A program made the translations under genes and the position numbers. Of a DNA stretch of 64,000 nt, positions 23,262 through 35,417 are shown piece after piece. The stretch is from positions 434,001 through 498,000 of the forward strand of contig MJGA01000013.1 of NCBI GenBank assembly GCA_001910725.1. Reading direction: 5' to 3'. Under the pieces are notes generated by a model. That model ran no database searches. It saw nothing but the letters and a program-made list of their open reading frames with translations, and was not told where the DNA came from. The stretch's first letter is position 1, and every line of letters starts with the position of its first letter. The DNA is from Phanerodontia chrysosporium (Eukaryota > Basidiomycota > Agaricomycetes > Polyporales > Phanerochaetaceae).

Positions 23262-23267
23262 TTTATA
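23262..23267 (-). promoter_or_regulatory. TATA-like element
   Basis: TATAAA on the minus strand, about 57 bp upstream of the start codon at 23206. Confidence 0.4.
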
Positions 23268-23282
23268 TGAAGTTGCTGCTGA

Positions 23283-23713
23283 ATGAGCGTTCGACAGTTT
23301 CGTAGCTTCTCTTGGTGTATACAGCTGCTTGTCGTGACGCTGCTACGAAGGACGTGTACTGCGCGCAATTTCATTGAACGCGCAAAGTTGTGGATCTCCA
23401 AGCCATTTCTGGGCTCAGAGGGGATCATCTCTCGGTATATCGTGTATCACGAATGCCTTTCCTATGGCATTCATGGTGTCTCGCTATCTCCTTTCGAGGA
23501 GCTGGAAGCAGTGGAGGGCGTAGTTTACTATTCGCGGATAGCTGTGGTTACAGATCTTCCTATTGTAAGTATTGATACCGATATGACTGTAACACAAAGC
23601 TCACATGCCATTTGTTGTGGAGATCCCTTCAGGAGCACATCGACGTCCAAAACTGTGAGGATGTGGCAGACGAGAAGGGAAAGGTGCAGATAAGATTACG
23701 TGCTTTCTTATGA
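23283..23713 (+). CDS. possible small gene, function unknown
   Basis: A reading frame from 23283 is joined by a clean GTAAGT...TTCAG intron (23565-23632) to a second exon ending in a stop at 23711, giving about 120 residues. The first 35 residues are partly hydrophobic (WCIQLLVVTLL) and could be a signal or membrane segment. The C terminus is charged (NCEDVADEKGKVQIRLRAFL). No family was recognised. It sits head to head with the small membrane protein gene, only 77 bp apart, which argues for caution. Confidence 0.3.
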
Positions 23714-23848
23714 TAGACGCCGAATGTTGCTGAGCCTCGGGCTTTCGGCCATTTCGATAACGGAAGACGTGTTCTTGTGCCATCTCAGCCTGGGACTTCG
23801 CTGTCTTGAACCGCCAGCAGAACGAGACTGACCTTGTCCTCAATTTCC

Positions 23849-25559
23849 ATGGCACCAGGCAAGAAACTCTCCGGCACTGATCTCGTCCACGCCGACGACC
23901 ATGTCCCGCATGGCTTGGAAGTGGCGCCCTCGATCTCGGTTTCAACCAGTGCGTCCCATCTTGCTCAAGGCGGACTGTGATTGAGCTTCCGCCTCTGTAG
24001 CCTTCAGGAACCCGAAGCCTTGGGATCCGACCATTGGTCTGGACGTACTCAACGCCTGGGATCCGGAGAGACACGTCTACTCGCGGTACACTCAGGAGGT
24101 TAGCACTCGTGCGGAGCGCGTGCTGAGCAAGATCAACGTATGTGCGTTTCAATCGCCGAGAGGACTAGACATTGATCCTAGCTATCTCAGGACGGATATG
24201 CTCTAACATACGCATCTGGACTGGCTGCCTCCTACGCTGTACGTTGAGGAACGCTCTCCTCACGTCGAGTCATCTAACGTGCCCCAGGCGCTCGTACATC
24301 TGAAGCCCAAGCGCGTCGCGATTACCGGAGGCTACCATGGCGTGCATATGACCCTGAATGTGTACAAGCGCAGCAGCAGGGACCCAGTCGAGGTCATTGG
24401 CATTGACGATGAGTTCAAGCCCGGAGACATTTGCTGGCTTGAAACGCCCTTAAACCCCACCGGCGAAGCTAGGTAACTTTTCAGCCTAAGGAGGGTTGCA
24501 GAATCTGGAATGCTCATGACCCCCTTTCAGAGACATCAAGTATTATGCTGACAAAGTAATGTCTTCCGCGAACATGTTCCAAATCGGGGACTAACCAAGC
24601 GGTCAGATTCACGCCGTTGGCGGAAAACTGGTTGTCGACTCAACGTTTGCACCGCCGCCACTTCAGTACCCTTTCAAGTGGGGGACAGACATCATCCTTC
24701 ACAGCGGTGCGTTCGAATTTCTTTGCTTGTGACAAGACTCTGAAGCTCGTAACAGGCACGAAGTACTTTGGCGGGCACTCTGACCTTTTGTGCGGTGTCC
24801 TCGTCGTCAAGAACAAGGAAGAATGGACAGACGTGAGCTCTGCGCGATAGATCGCGGGGAACCCATTCTCATGCACCTCACACATCCAGCTCTGGAATCA
24901 GCGCACGTTCCTCGGCAGCATGATGGGCTCGCTCGAGGCATGGCTGCTCCTTCGGTCGCTGCGCACCCTGCACCTGCGCGTCCCGCGCCAGTCCGAGAAT
25001 GCCGGAGCGCTCGCCAAGTGGCTGAGCGGCGCCGCAGGAGTGCGTTCCTTATCACAGCGCGCGTGTGCTGACGCTGATGCGCGAGACACCAGGGCAAGGC
25101 GTATGATGGCATCCCCGCGGGCATGATCGACGTCGTCTGGCACTCGAGCCTGCAGGGCAAGGACGCGCGGGGCTTCGAGCCAAAGACGCAACTCGAGGGC
25201 GGGTGGAACCCGACCTTCGCCATTCTGGTATGTTCGCCGGCGCCCGTAGCATGTCACCCTATCTCATGCAGAAGTAGATGAAACACAAGGAGCACGCGAC
25301 GCAGCTGCCGCATGCCACAAAGATCTTCATTGTACGTCTGCATAATCAAAGTGGGGAGCTTATATTCATCACGGAATTTCGGCAGCCCGCGACAAGCCTC
25401 GGCGGCGTCGAGTCGCTCATCGAGCAGCGCGTCGCCTCGGATGCCGGCGCGGACCCGCGGCTCATCCGCCTGAGCATTGGCGTTGAGGACATTGAGGACC
25501 TCAAGGACGACCTCCGGCAGGCGTTCAACGCCATCCTCAAGACGAAGGCGAAACTCTAG
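23849..25559 (+). CDS. Cys/Met-metabolism PLP enzyme (cystathionine gamma-synthase/lyase type)
   Basis: Pyridoxal-phosphate enzyme of the trans-sulfuration family in the cytosol; synthase and lyase cannot be separated by eye. The gene has about ten exons, all in frame. The first is 23849-23948 and the second 24001-24137 (VSTTFRNPKPWDP, HVYSRYT). Later segments are ALTYASGLAASYA, ITGGYHGVHMTL, WLETPLNPTGEARDIKYYA and VVDSTFAPPPLQYPF. The Schiff-base Lys lies in HSGTKYFGGHSDLLCG, then LGSMMGSLEAWLLLRSLRTL, and ATSLGGVESLIEQR leads to the C-terminal IRLSIGVEDIEDLKDDL, all diagnostic of the family. About 430 residues, a normal length. No frameshift was found. Confidence 0.88.
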
Positions 25560-26596
25560 ATTTTGCGTGCGCGCTCGGAGGTGTAGATATAGAATTGTAA
25601 GGGACCCGCGCCTGGCGAGTGCATAGCATCCCCGCTGATTGTTCTCTCACGCAGGCGTTTGTGCTCGGATGTATACGGTGTGCAGCCTATCTCGGAATGT
25701 ATTCTCTTGCCCGTGGCGCGTGCGTTGCCGCCGGGATCACGATAGTGATGCTGCCAGTCATTTTGTCGTGCGCGACGAGTCTCATCTTCTGAGATGAGCC
25801 GGCCTTCGATCTGTCGAGGAGGCTCTCATGACCCCCGGTGGCAGCCAACCGACGTACTCGCCCTATGTTCCGTCGAGGTGCGCTTGATGAACTGACTTCC
25901 TCTAGATACGGGCCTTGCATGCATCCTCGTGCCCTCGGGACGCCTTCGAGCGTGCGCCGAGTATCAAGTTCTCCCGTTCTGCTCATCAGGACAGAGGTGG
26001 CACGCCTCAGCCATCTCCGCAGGGTGCTTATGTGTCAGCATCTCCGAGCTTTCGCAAGGTTCGAACAATCAACCTTCGAGCACTGAAGACGGCGAAGTAC
26101 CATACCGGATATCGGGTTCCACTACGTACGTGTGTCCCCTCATGATGCCATCCTAGATGATGCACTGCACAGGATCGTTGGATGCGGAAGGCCCGTCTCG
26201 CTTTTTGGCTGGGGTCAGGAACAGTCAGGGAAGGGGTGATTGTGACGCTGCGCGTTTCATGGTGTATTGCTGACTGGTGGTTCACTACTTCGTGAGTATA
26301 TCCCTATAATCTCGACCCGACATACTTACCGTGCGTTCAGAAGTAGGTTCTGCGGAAGAGCACCAACTTTAGCTCGCGCTGGATCGCGCAACCAATGAGT
26401 TAGTGCGCACCCGCCCGCTGCGTCTATGGGCTTCTATCGCGGTGTTACAGTCTGGCAGATGATCATTGCGTAGCGCCAACCTCGAGAGCTCATTCAGATC
26501 GCTCGACGCCCCGGTGATGATGATGGAACGTCTGCGATATAAACGCTGCAATGCGTTCCGAGTCCTGCACGGTAGGCCCGAGTTTACGACCCTCTC
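25560..26596. other. 1 kb intergenic; possible small low-complexity gene unresolved
   Basis: Between about 25829 and 26250 on the plus strand there are Ser/Pro/Gln-rich open stretches (for example SAHQDRGGTPQPSPQGAY) that change frame once and are flanked by splice-like sites. They could be a short disordered protein, but I could not build a consistent model. Confidence 0.3.
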
Positions 26597-27954
26597 ATGT
26601 CCTCTACGCCCCCCATGTCGGCAGGCCAAGCTGCCATCCCGCCTGAGGTTGCGCTCATTCTCAATGCGTACGCAGCAGCGATCAAGGCGCCGATCAACCT
26701 CATCCTTATCGTCGTGATCTTTGGGTCGATGCTCATTCCCATCCTCATCACACTCCTTTGGTTCTCGACACCGGCGACGCGCCGCCAGCCCATCTTCATC
26801 CTCAACGTCGCCTCGGTCGTGGTCGGCATTGCGGTCTCGGCTCTCGGCGCATACGACGGCGTGAGCAGCTCCCGCTAGCCGCCGCCCATGCACCCTCTGA
26901 CACGACCGTCTTGCAGCTCTTCCCGATCCTGCACCCGACGACGCCGACGAACGCCGCGGCGAGCAACATCTTCACCGTCGTCTTCCTGCTCGCGCCGTGG
27001 GTCGCGGAGCTCGTGCTCGCGTTCCGGCTCGCGGCGGTCTTCCCGCCGCGGCGCACGCCGCTCCCGCGGCTGCTCCTCGTCTTTGCGTACCCCGTCGCGA
27101 TCAAGTGCGTGCGCTTCGGCTTCTGCGTCGCCGTCTGCGTGACGTGGCTGCGCACGAAGAAGTCTGCGCTCAACAACGCGTACACGGACTCTTTGAACGC
27201 AGACTGGCGCCATGTCCGGTCGCTTGTCGCGGAGCTGTTCCTCCGCATTTTTGATAACGCGTATGTGGTACCGGCCGGTCGGTCACTTGCCCGCCTGATT
27301 TTTCTGTTTTTGCTGTAGATATCTATCCATCGTCTTTATCTACAAGCTGCACAAGGGACACATATTCCGGCGAGGCAATGATCAACGCGTCAGCCTGCCA
27401 GGACAAGGTACATTGTGTCCATACTCACCATCAAGTGACGGCTCAAGTTCTGTTCGCAGGATCCCTGACATCCAAGCTCAGGGCACTCTTCTGGATAGCA
27501 GTCGGAAACTTCGTCTTTCCTGGTAAGTCATTGTCACCCAGCCTCACGCTGCATGAGTATTTACCGGCTGTCGAAGTTATATTCGACATCGCCTGTATCA
27601 TCGACCTCTTCGTGGACCACCAGTACCTCATCCACATGTCCAACCTCTTACTCTCGAATTACTACCTCTCGATCATCGGCGTCGTCTTCGCTACCGGTAA
27701 GTGATCTCGGTCGGACGCACTGCACTTGTGCTGACACCGCCTCGCCAGTTTGGAGCTCGAGCATGGCTGCCCGGAACGAGGAGCGGACTCTGCCGACCGT
27801 GCAGCTGCCGAAGCTTTCGGGGTCGAATTCCAGCTCGACAAACCCCCGAGTCACGGGCATCGCGATGCCTCCAGAACCGCGGCATACAGGCCAGACGCCG
27901 ACAAGCCATGGACTGATAGAGACTCGGACGAGGTCCATTCACCTCGAGATGTGA
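26597..27954 (+). CDS. seven-helix multi-pass membrane protein, Agaricomycete-specific type
   Basis: Integral membrane protein with about seven hydrophobic helices. Its topology resembles a fungal GPCR, but function and ligand are unknown. Six exons in phase: 26597-26860, 26917-27260, 27319-27407, 27460-27522, 27577-27696 and 27749-27954. Segments typical of this expanded mushroom family are RRQPIFILNVASVVVG (end of helix 1 loop), a long loop before helix 3, LRIFDNAYLSIVFIYKLHKG, SLTSKLRALFWIAVGNFVFP, and SNYYLSIIGVVFATVWSSS at the end of helix 7, followed by a Ser/Thr-rich cytoplasmic tail. Intact. It converges on another membrane protein gene at 28243. Confidence 0.72.
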
Positions 27955-28242
27955 TTCCGCTGTCAGTGATGGTCAAGACCGAACAACTGATTCGATGATC
28001 GCTGTGCCTGACGATGCAACGAAAGAGCACTCTATACCTTCCGATAGATGTATGTACTCGTGTAAATAAATATATTTGTACACTGGACTTGGACACCAAA
28101 AAGCGTCCCATCGCAATAGGGCTCATGTTTGAAAGTGATTACTCTCGGAGGAAGGTATACAGTAATTTATATGATCGGGCACAGGGGTGCAGCAGTAGTC
28201 GACAGATTTGACTCGTGGCCTAGGTCCTATGCTGCATGAATA

Positions 28243-29688
28243 TTACAGGATCAGTTCCATTTTCTGCTCGCTGCGAGGCGTCTGTTGTCCGGCTTCAAGC
28301 TCAGGTTGAATGACTAGTCGTGATGCGCGAGACCTTGACATCGAGCCCATGCCGGAAACGTTTTCAGGAGTTAGATGAACAGTGCTGATCGCGAGCCCGT
28401 CTGTCTCCGCTGCGTCCGAATTCCAGAGCGACTCGTGGAGAACAATGACGAGCAGCGTTGGGTACATGCCCTAGGAGATGGCTGTCAGCGCAGTGACACA
28501 AATGGTGAGTGCTGGGACATACGACGAGCTGGACAGTGGCGTAGCCCGAGATGCACGTTACCATCCTACCCACGGTCTCATTTTCTCCAGTGACGAGGGA
28601 TGTGATAAGAAGGTCGGTGATCTGTAGTACAATGTCAGTGGAGGGATCAAGTGTGCGTTGTCGTCCTGCTCACCAGTACTATCACATACAGCATACCAGA
28701 CTCAACCATCAAGGCGAAGACTGTGAGCAAGCGGCTGCTCTTCTTTCTCTGTAGCACATCCGCGAACATGTCTCTCAGCTGCCTGTGAGAATTGCCTTGT
28801 CAGTATCGGCAAATGAATGACAAGCGCCTTGCCAACCAAGCTCTCCACAGCACGAGTATCATCACGGAAACGTTTGTGATGATAGACAACGTCGGCGCTG
28901 CCACGTCCGTTACCTTGCACAATGTGCCGTAGTTTGTAGTCGCGACTCCCGAGTGGCAGCGCGCTGCATGTGCCAGCACATTGGCTGCGTAGGACGCTAC
29001 CGTGAGCAGCCGTGTTCTCGCAAATATTCACGTCGACCCTCGACGCACCAATCATGAGGATCCACCAGCACAGTGGAAATAGCACGACGTTCTCTTGTCG
29101 AACCAAATCGCAGACGCGCGCCATATCACCAGTATGTCTCCGACAATCATCTGAGCGGCGCACACATTCAGTCTTGCTATGGAGTCCTCCAGAAAGACGC
29201 TGCACCCACCTGAGACTGAAAGACAACTCCAGTCACCCGCGTCTCGCGCGCCACAAGGTCGTAGAACCGGCCGAAGAGCACGTCTGCCGACTGGCCGCGC
29301 GGCGCAGAGAGCAGCACATCCACCAGGCCGACCAGCTGTGCGACCTCGAGGGCCCACAGCGCCGTGGTCAGGCCGAAGACGACGAACAGCACCGCGAGGA
29401 GGGCTGCGTTCGCGCGGGAGCGCCGCAGACCGCGACGTCTGCACGCGCCAGGACATCAGCGCCACGCCCGGCGTACACTTTGCGTTCGCCCGGATGCTCA
29501 CAGCAGTATCCGCGTCGCGACGCACAGAACGGCGATGTAGACTCCTGGATAGAGGGTGTCAGCACTGTATTTCCCGTGTGAGGCCTGACGAGGTACGTGC
29601 CGTAGAGCACCGTCGCCACGAGGACGGGCACGGTCCGGTAGAGAAACGCGAGTCCAGCTCGGTGCATGCCTGCGTCGTCGAGGGCCAT
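28243..29688 (-). CDS. second multi-pass membrane protein, mushroom-specific type, with frameshift(s)
   Basis: About seven hydrophobic segments. Reading 5' to 3': MALDDAGMHRAG, PVLVATVLYG and VYIAVLCVATRILL (joined across an apparent GC-AG intron), ANAALLAVLFVVFGLTTALW, MIVGDILVIWRA, ENVVLFPLCWWILMIG, LSIITNVSVMILVLWRAW, LLTVFALMVESGMLYVIVL, and GMYPTLLVIVLHESL before a Ser-rich tail. The last four form the usual end of a large Agaricomycete family of unknown function. The frame needs one base restored at the AA pair 29101-29102. A second change of frame near 29000-29040 could not be resolved between an intron and another error. Confidence 0.6.
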
Positions 29689-30290
29689 CCTAGTAGAATC
29701 ACCGCAAGTAGGAGGAAGAGGATGAGGGATGGCAATGCAGCGAGAATACGCAACGCCCCTCGATACAAATACCACTGTTCGACGCTGCGCAGCCTGGACA
29801 GCACGCGGACAGCATTACAGGCGGCGCGCTCTGTGGCCCAAACGACGCCGAACGGGATCGGAATCAAGGATATCCAGTCGGATGGTCGTCCCCGCCTGAA
29901 TGGTTTCCATCTACGCGCCGCCATGCCAGCAGATATCCATCATCCCGAGCTTTGACGCAGTGCAGTGAGCAGAAGCTGTACGGCGGGTGATGATAGAACT
30001 CACAAGGATAGAGTGCCGGACTCGACAGAGCATGGTTTCTTCTATCGTAAAGTACTTCCAAAAGTCCAATTCCTCAAGCTCGATGCCAGGAGTGGTGGTC
30101 TCGACCAGCAGGCCGTGTTCTCATTATAGTATACAAATCTATTCTACATTTGGTCTTTAAAACGATGTAAGTCCCTGTGCCAACTATACCACCTGGTGAT
30201 GATTCTTTGGGAGAAGATGCGAAACGATGCGATGTGACAAATGCAAGAGGGGGCGTGGCACACTGTGACAGCTCCGATTCTAGGACGAAT
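29689..30290. other. intergenic
   Basis: Promoter side of the membrane protein gene and 3' flank of GDH2; hydrophobic-looking frames here are not supported by splice sites. Confidence 0.4.
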
Positions 30291-33200
30291 CTAGGCCGCG
30301 AGGTCCCGTGCGAAGTGGAAGAAGTCGACGGCAGTGCCGTTGACGCCGTACTTGTAGATCTGCAGGAACCAGGTCAGCAGGAAGAACGACATGCCCGAGG
30401 AGATAGAGTACGTACGAAGTGAGATGCAACCCAGCTCGAGAACAACGCACGCTGGTACGTCTCGGGAAGACGCTGGAGGAGGGTGTCGAGGCCGACCTTG
30501 TCGATGAGCGTCTTGGGGATCGCACGGCGCATGACCCCGCGCTTGCTCGCCTCGTCCTCAAAGAGGTCCGAGGACTCGAGCTCGGCCTGGAGGTCGTTGA
30601 GCTTGCTCGAGAGCTCGTCCGAGATGATCGTGCGCGGCTTCGCGCCGTTCAGGCGCGCGTGCTCCTTCCAGATGCACGAGAATTCGGCCGCTGCGTTCTC
30701 GACAATCTTCGCCTGGATGTCCCGCACGTAGCTCTGGTAGAACTCCGACGGCTGGCCGTCCTTGAAGATCATCAGGTCGACGTACTCGTCCGTCGACAGC
30801 GCGAGGCCCGCGAGGACCTCCAGCGACGAGCTCGTGACACCGCCCTTGTTCGCGCTCGAGTCCTTGAAGAGGATGACCTTGCGCTTCTCGAGGAAGAGGC
30901 GCGCCTGTTGGGTGAAGAACAAGTTGGCGCCCTCGACGACGTACTTGAAGTGCGGCTTGCCCTCAGAATCGACGAGGGCAGCGACGTTGGAAATGTTGAC
31001 AGCTTCCGGACGACCGCCGCAGGGGACAAAGAGATCGGCCTTGAACCTGAGATGGGCAGTGTTGCGGAAGTCCGTGCCGTCGACAACAACCTCGCCAGCT
31101 GAAAGCCAGTCAGTCTAGGCGTTGCACCTTACACTCGATAGGCGACTTACAGGGCAGCTTGACGTCCTGGTCCTCGACACGCACAAGGTAGCCGTCCTTG
31201 CTGAGCTTCGAAGTGTCGAAGTTCGCCACAGGGACGCGCAACTTGGCGAGACGAATGAGCTCCTCGCGGTCAAGGCCGTGAGGGTCGGCAAGGACACCGC
31301 TGCCGTCAATGATGGCCACAGTCTTGTCGGAGCTGAGCAAGATTTCGTCTGCAGCATGATGAGCAAATACTCTTACAGGACACTTGGAGAATACGTACTG
31401 GAGCCGAGGTCACCGTCAGGCCCACCAGTCTGAACCTTGGTGATGTCCTTCTCGCGGAGACCAAGCTGCTTGTAAATACCCAGCACGTATTGCCGGACAC
31501 CGAGCGATGTCATGCCGTAGATATCGTGGGGGACACCACCGAGCTTCTCAGCACTCTTGCCCGTCGTGAAGGATTTCCACCAGGCCTCGGCACCACGAGC
31601 CTTGGCATGGACTGTTGTGAATATACAGTATTAGCCAGGTGAGTGACAATTCTGGTGAGAAGCACGCACAAGCAGCCCAGTCCATGACATGAGCGGTGCC
31701 CTCGTCGGGGCCAAAGAACAGGATCTCAGGCTTCCCGTAGAGGTCGACAAGTCGCTCCTTGATACCCGGGGTCTGTCCGGGAATCAACAGGTCGATGATA
31801 CTCTAAAGAAGGATAAGCAATCGGGCAGCAGAGGTCAAATTAGGAAGTACATACGTCGACGTACTTCTCGAAGCAGAGCTTCGGGTTCGCGCCCAGTCTA
31901 ACGATCTAATCAGGACTTGTCCCAAATGGCGCTTTTGTGTAGACTCACGAAGGAAGGATCGTTCCCTTGGAACCACCCTCAGGGATATCCTTGTTCTTGA
32001 GCGACTGTGTCGACGCCAGGCCGTAGTTCTCGTCAAAGAGCTGACGCTGATTGATAGAGTATGCCCTGCCAACGCGTACACAATCAGGACCTGGAAATCA
32101 GACGCAGCGTAGTTACGCACTCCCTGTTGCGCGACTGGACGATACGGATACCGCCACGCGCGATGTCCCTGAAACGGATGTGGAACCCGCGGAACTCATT
32201 GCCGATGACGAAGAAGATGCCGAATGGCTTCTTCGGGTACTCGATCTCTGGCAGGAAGTCGGGTGCGAGCCGGAACGAGAGCGCAACCTTCGTCGGCTGG
32301 TAGAAGTTCGTCTTCAGAACGTGCTTGTTGAAGATCAGGAAGCTCTCCAGGACTTGCAGCTCGTGCTTGTTCGGCACCGAGCGCCGGATCTTGTCGTAAA
32401 GCTCCTGGTCGGTCATGGGAGCCTGGGTGGTGAGACGCTGGTACGACAGGGTCGGCCTACAGGCAGGTATGTCAGAATATTTCGGAAGTGAAGATGATGG
32501 ATCAGTGCGACTTACATCAGCTGCGAGGCCTGGTCGGATGCTGGATAGTGAACCATGGCGAAGTTCACATAGAGCATGTTGATCTGAACAGGAATTAACA
32601 GTCAGGTTGTGCTTCTCATCCTTGACTGAGAACTCACGATGTCCGGATGGGCATGGATGACCTGCGCAATACTCTCGCGCGTGAAGGTCTCCTCCCTGAA
32701 CCGGCGCTTGATGTCGTTCAGCACTTCAGCATGTGCAGGGTTTGCCTCGTCCAGCAAGTTCTTGAGGTTAAGGTACGCTGCACCAAGACGGTTGCAGAAG
32801 TGCTGGGCGAATATCCAACCGCAGTCTACACAAACGGCTGTCAGACGCAATTCTGCAGTATTTACACCGCATACACTCACATGCGTAAGTAGCCTCCTGA
32901 ACGGCATGGGTCGACGCGTTGCCGCTCGCGTAGAAGAAGGGGTTATCTGGCAAGCAGTACAGCAAGGACGCCTCTTTCATGACCTGGTGAATCGAGTGCT
33001 CAATTGGCGGCGCGCTCGCGCCAGGGAGAGGGTTCAAGTAGATGCCGATGATGGTGACGCCGTTCGAAAACTGCTCGACATACTTGCGGGCCGAGTAGAG
33101 CGAGTAGAAGTGATACAGGTTGGAAAGAGCACTGAAGAACTTGCTTGTGCCGCCCATCTTGTAGCCGATGACGAGACGGCGTTCGCGACTGCCCTCGACT

Positions 33201-34158
33201 TCGAGGACCTGATGTACGAGTTAACAGCCATTCCAGACGCGTCTTCTCTCGCACTTACCTCCATCACGGGGCCGTAGCGAGACTCGACCTGCCACATGAT
33301 GCGCTGGTAAATCTCGAGCGTGTTCTCAGTGGCCTTCTCGAGGAAAGCGGGGTCTGAGACAGTTCGGATGTCCGTCTTCCTGCAAAGGTCTCAGCTACTG
33401 CACGATTTCTCCAGAGGAGTGCAAACTCACCCATCAGAACGCGTCGACGCTGGTGGGTTCGCGGGGAAATTGCATTTGGAGACGAAGTAGCAACGCAGTT
33501 GCTGGCTCGCCGTAGCGGAAACGGAGCCTGTCGAACGATAGGTCTCGAGGCGGTACGCGCTCTCGGGCGTCGAAGGGTCAAGGAAGAGCTCGTCGATGCG
33601 CTTCTCGACGGTTGCGCCAGGGCCCTCGATGCTGGTCTTGCCAGGCGGGGACGTGTGGATGAACGTCGCGCCTTTGCCGTCCTTGTCGATGTGCTCGAGG
33701 TCGATGACGAGCTTCGACGGGTCGTGCTTGGTGTAGGCAAGGACCTTGGCTCCGTAGAGAGCGACAATATGATCCGTGATCACGTCGATCGACTCGTTCG
33801 CAAAGTATGTATCGTCGATGCCAAGATGTGTGTAGAACCAGTTGACTTCATTCGCGACAAGTTCGCGAGGGATGAAACCCTGGATAGCGTGAAATGTAAG
33901 CAGGTAGGAAAGCGACAGCTTTCGTAGTCACACGAGAGCCGTTTCAGAGGCCATGACACGAACCTGCTTGGCAATGTTCGCCTGGACCTTTGCGCGTTGC
34001 TCCTCCTTACCCTTGAAGATGGGTGTAGAGTATCCGGGCACATTCTTCACGCGGTTCAGTGGAGGCTGTCCGGGCACGCCGAGGAAGGACTTGGCCTCAG
34101 TCTGAGGCGTCGCGGTGCCCGGAGTGCCCGCGCCCGACGTGGGTTGTGGTGTCGACAT
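30291..34158 (-). CDS. GDH2: NAD-specific glutamate dehydrogenase
   Basis: Large fungal NAD-GDH converting glutamate to 2-oxoglutarate and ammonia, catabolic, over 1000 residues. About a dozen short introns, all in frame. The N terminus is Pro/Thr-rich (MSTPQPTSGAGTPG). The regulatory half includes GYKMGGTSKFFSALSNLYHFYSL. The catalytic half has FRDIARGGIRIV, GLASTQSLKNKDIPEGGSKG, GPDEGTAHVMDWAA, TGGPDGDLGSNEIL (Rossmann cofactor site), DGSGVLADPHGLDREEL, FVPCGGRPEAVN and VVEGANLFFTQQAR. The C terminus, after the last intron, is VNGTAVDFFHFARDLAA. The start at 34158 gives the usual short leader. A TATATATA stretch lies about 126 bp upstream. Confidence 0.93.
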
Positions 34159-35417
34159 CGCGTAAGACGATGTTCACGAGCAAGAATTAGGTAGAGACGA
34201 GAAGTATGGAGGGCGCGGGTCGTGGAGGATGTGAGAGAGACGAGAAAGAGGGGAGACAGACATCGATCTGAGGAGAACATGCTCGTATATATACGTCAGA
34301 ATAATTGACCTTGGTCACTGACGGAGGGATCTTGGTAGTGCGCTTCGGAGCCCCTCCGAAACAGCGGCCGAGACCAGCCACGTGCTCCGCGAATTTGGCG
34401 TGCACACGGGCGGTGGCGGCCGGAGCCCGCCGCTCCGGTCGCCGGTCCACAGCCAGCCTCGACGTCGACAGACAAACATATTCTGGTCCCCGCGGCCATG
34501 TCCCAGCCCGTGCTCCTGCTCCGTGCCGTACAATACACTTGGGCGACAACAAGCTCCGACTGGCTGCGCATTTCCCGCCGTATTTTGGGGATTATTGGGG
34601 GCAATACGCGATAGATCCGACCGCCCAACTTTTCTGTCCCGTCCAACACCCGGCCGGTGCTTGCTCAACACAGCGTGTGTCGTCAAGCCGTCTGCGTAGC
34701 TGGCAGCTGACCCTGTGCGTGTGTTGCCATCTTCTCGTCAAATGGGAATTTGCACCGGCGAGCCAGCCAACGGACATGCAGGGCGCACCACCGTGCACGG
34801 CCCAGGCCCCCTTCCGGGCGCGCATGTTGGCTCACGCCGCTTGTTTTATGCGTCAGATGCTCTCCTAAGCAGCTGTGGATGAGGTTTTCGCGCTCCTTAA
34901 TGCCCCCAGGGGGTAATCCGAGCGTAAAGGGTGCTCGCTCTTCCCCTTGGCCCTTTCATCTTACCCGCAGAAGCGACCGCGTGCCCCACCACTTTGTCGT
35001 GATTGGCCACCCTGTTGTACGCAAGAGGGACTGCACAGTGAACGTGCTTATTTGCGAATCTCTGCATCGGTCGCGATGCAAACGACGAGGTCTCGCGCCA
35101 GCGCACGACGGTCGGTATAGCACTTCGCGCTATCTGACCTTCTGCGGTGCAAGGCGTCAGGATCCCTGAGATCTCCTAGGGTCGAGCTGTCGACAGCATT
35201 TTCGTAACATCACTCATAGAGTGGGTATGAGTACCGTACAGTTAGTCGCGCTCTGGGTACAGTCCGGGCGATGCTAGCCCGGCATTAAAGTTACAGTTCT
35301 CTCGTTCAAAGATCATGCCACACAAAATAACTGACAAGCTTTGCGGCTCGGAAGCTACAGCGACTACTGCTCAATTACACACAAACGGCTAGCCCATACT
35401 CAGAGACCACGTTCACG
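34159..35417. other. 1.26 kb intergenic, GDH2 promoter side
   Basis: No gene recognised. The left part should contain the regulatory region of GDH2. Open frames here lack conserved motifs and splice support. Confidence 0.45.
34284..34291 (-). promoter_or_regulatory. TATA-like stretch upstream of GDH2
   Basis: TATATATA, about 126 bp before the start codon; plausible core promoter element of a strongly regulated catabolic gene. Confidence 0.35.

Noticed and set aside
8596..25559. Secondary-metabolite gene cluster
   Set aside because: Oxygenases, SDRs, acetyltransferases and a PLP enzyme are close, but there is no core synthase (PKS, NRPS, terpene cyclase), and a GH16 cell-wall enzyme is interspersed.
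29559..29924. Hydrophobic minus-strand frame upstream of the membrane protein gene
   Set aside because: It overlaps the start of the gene at 29688 in another frame and has no splice partner; hydrophobicity alone is not enough.
30419..31102. 227-codon plus-strand open frame
   Set aside because: Antisense shadow of conserved GDH2 exons; no own motifs.
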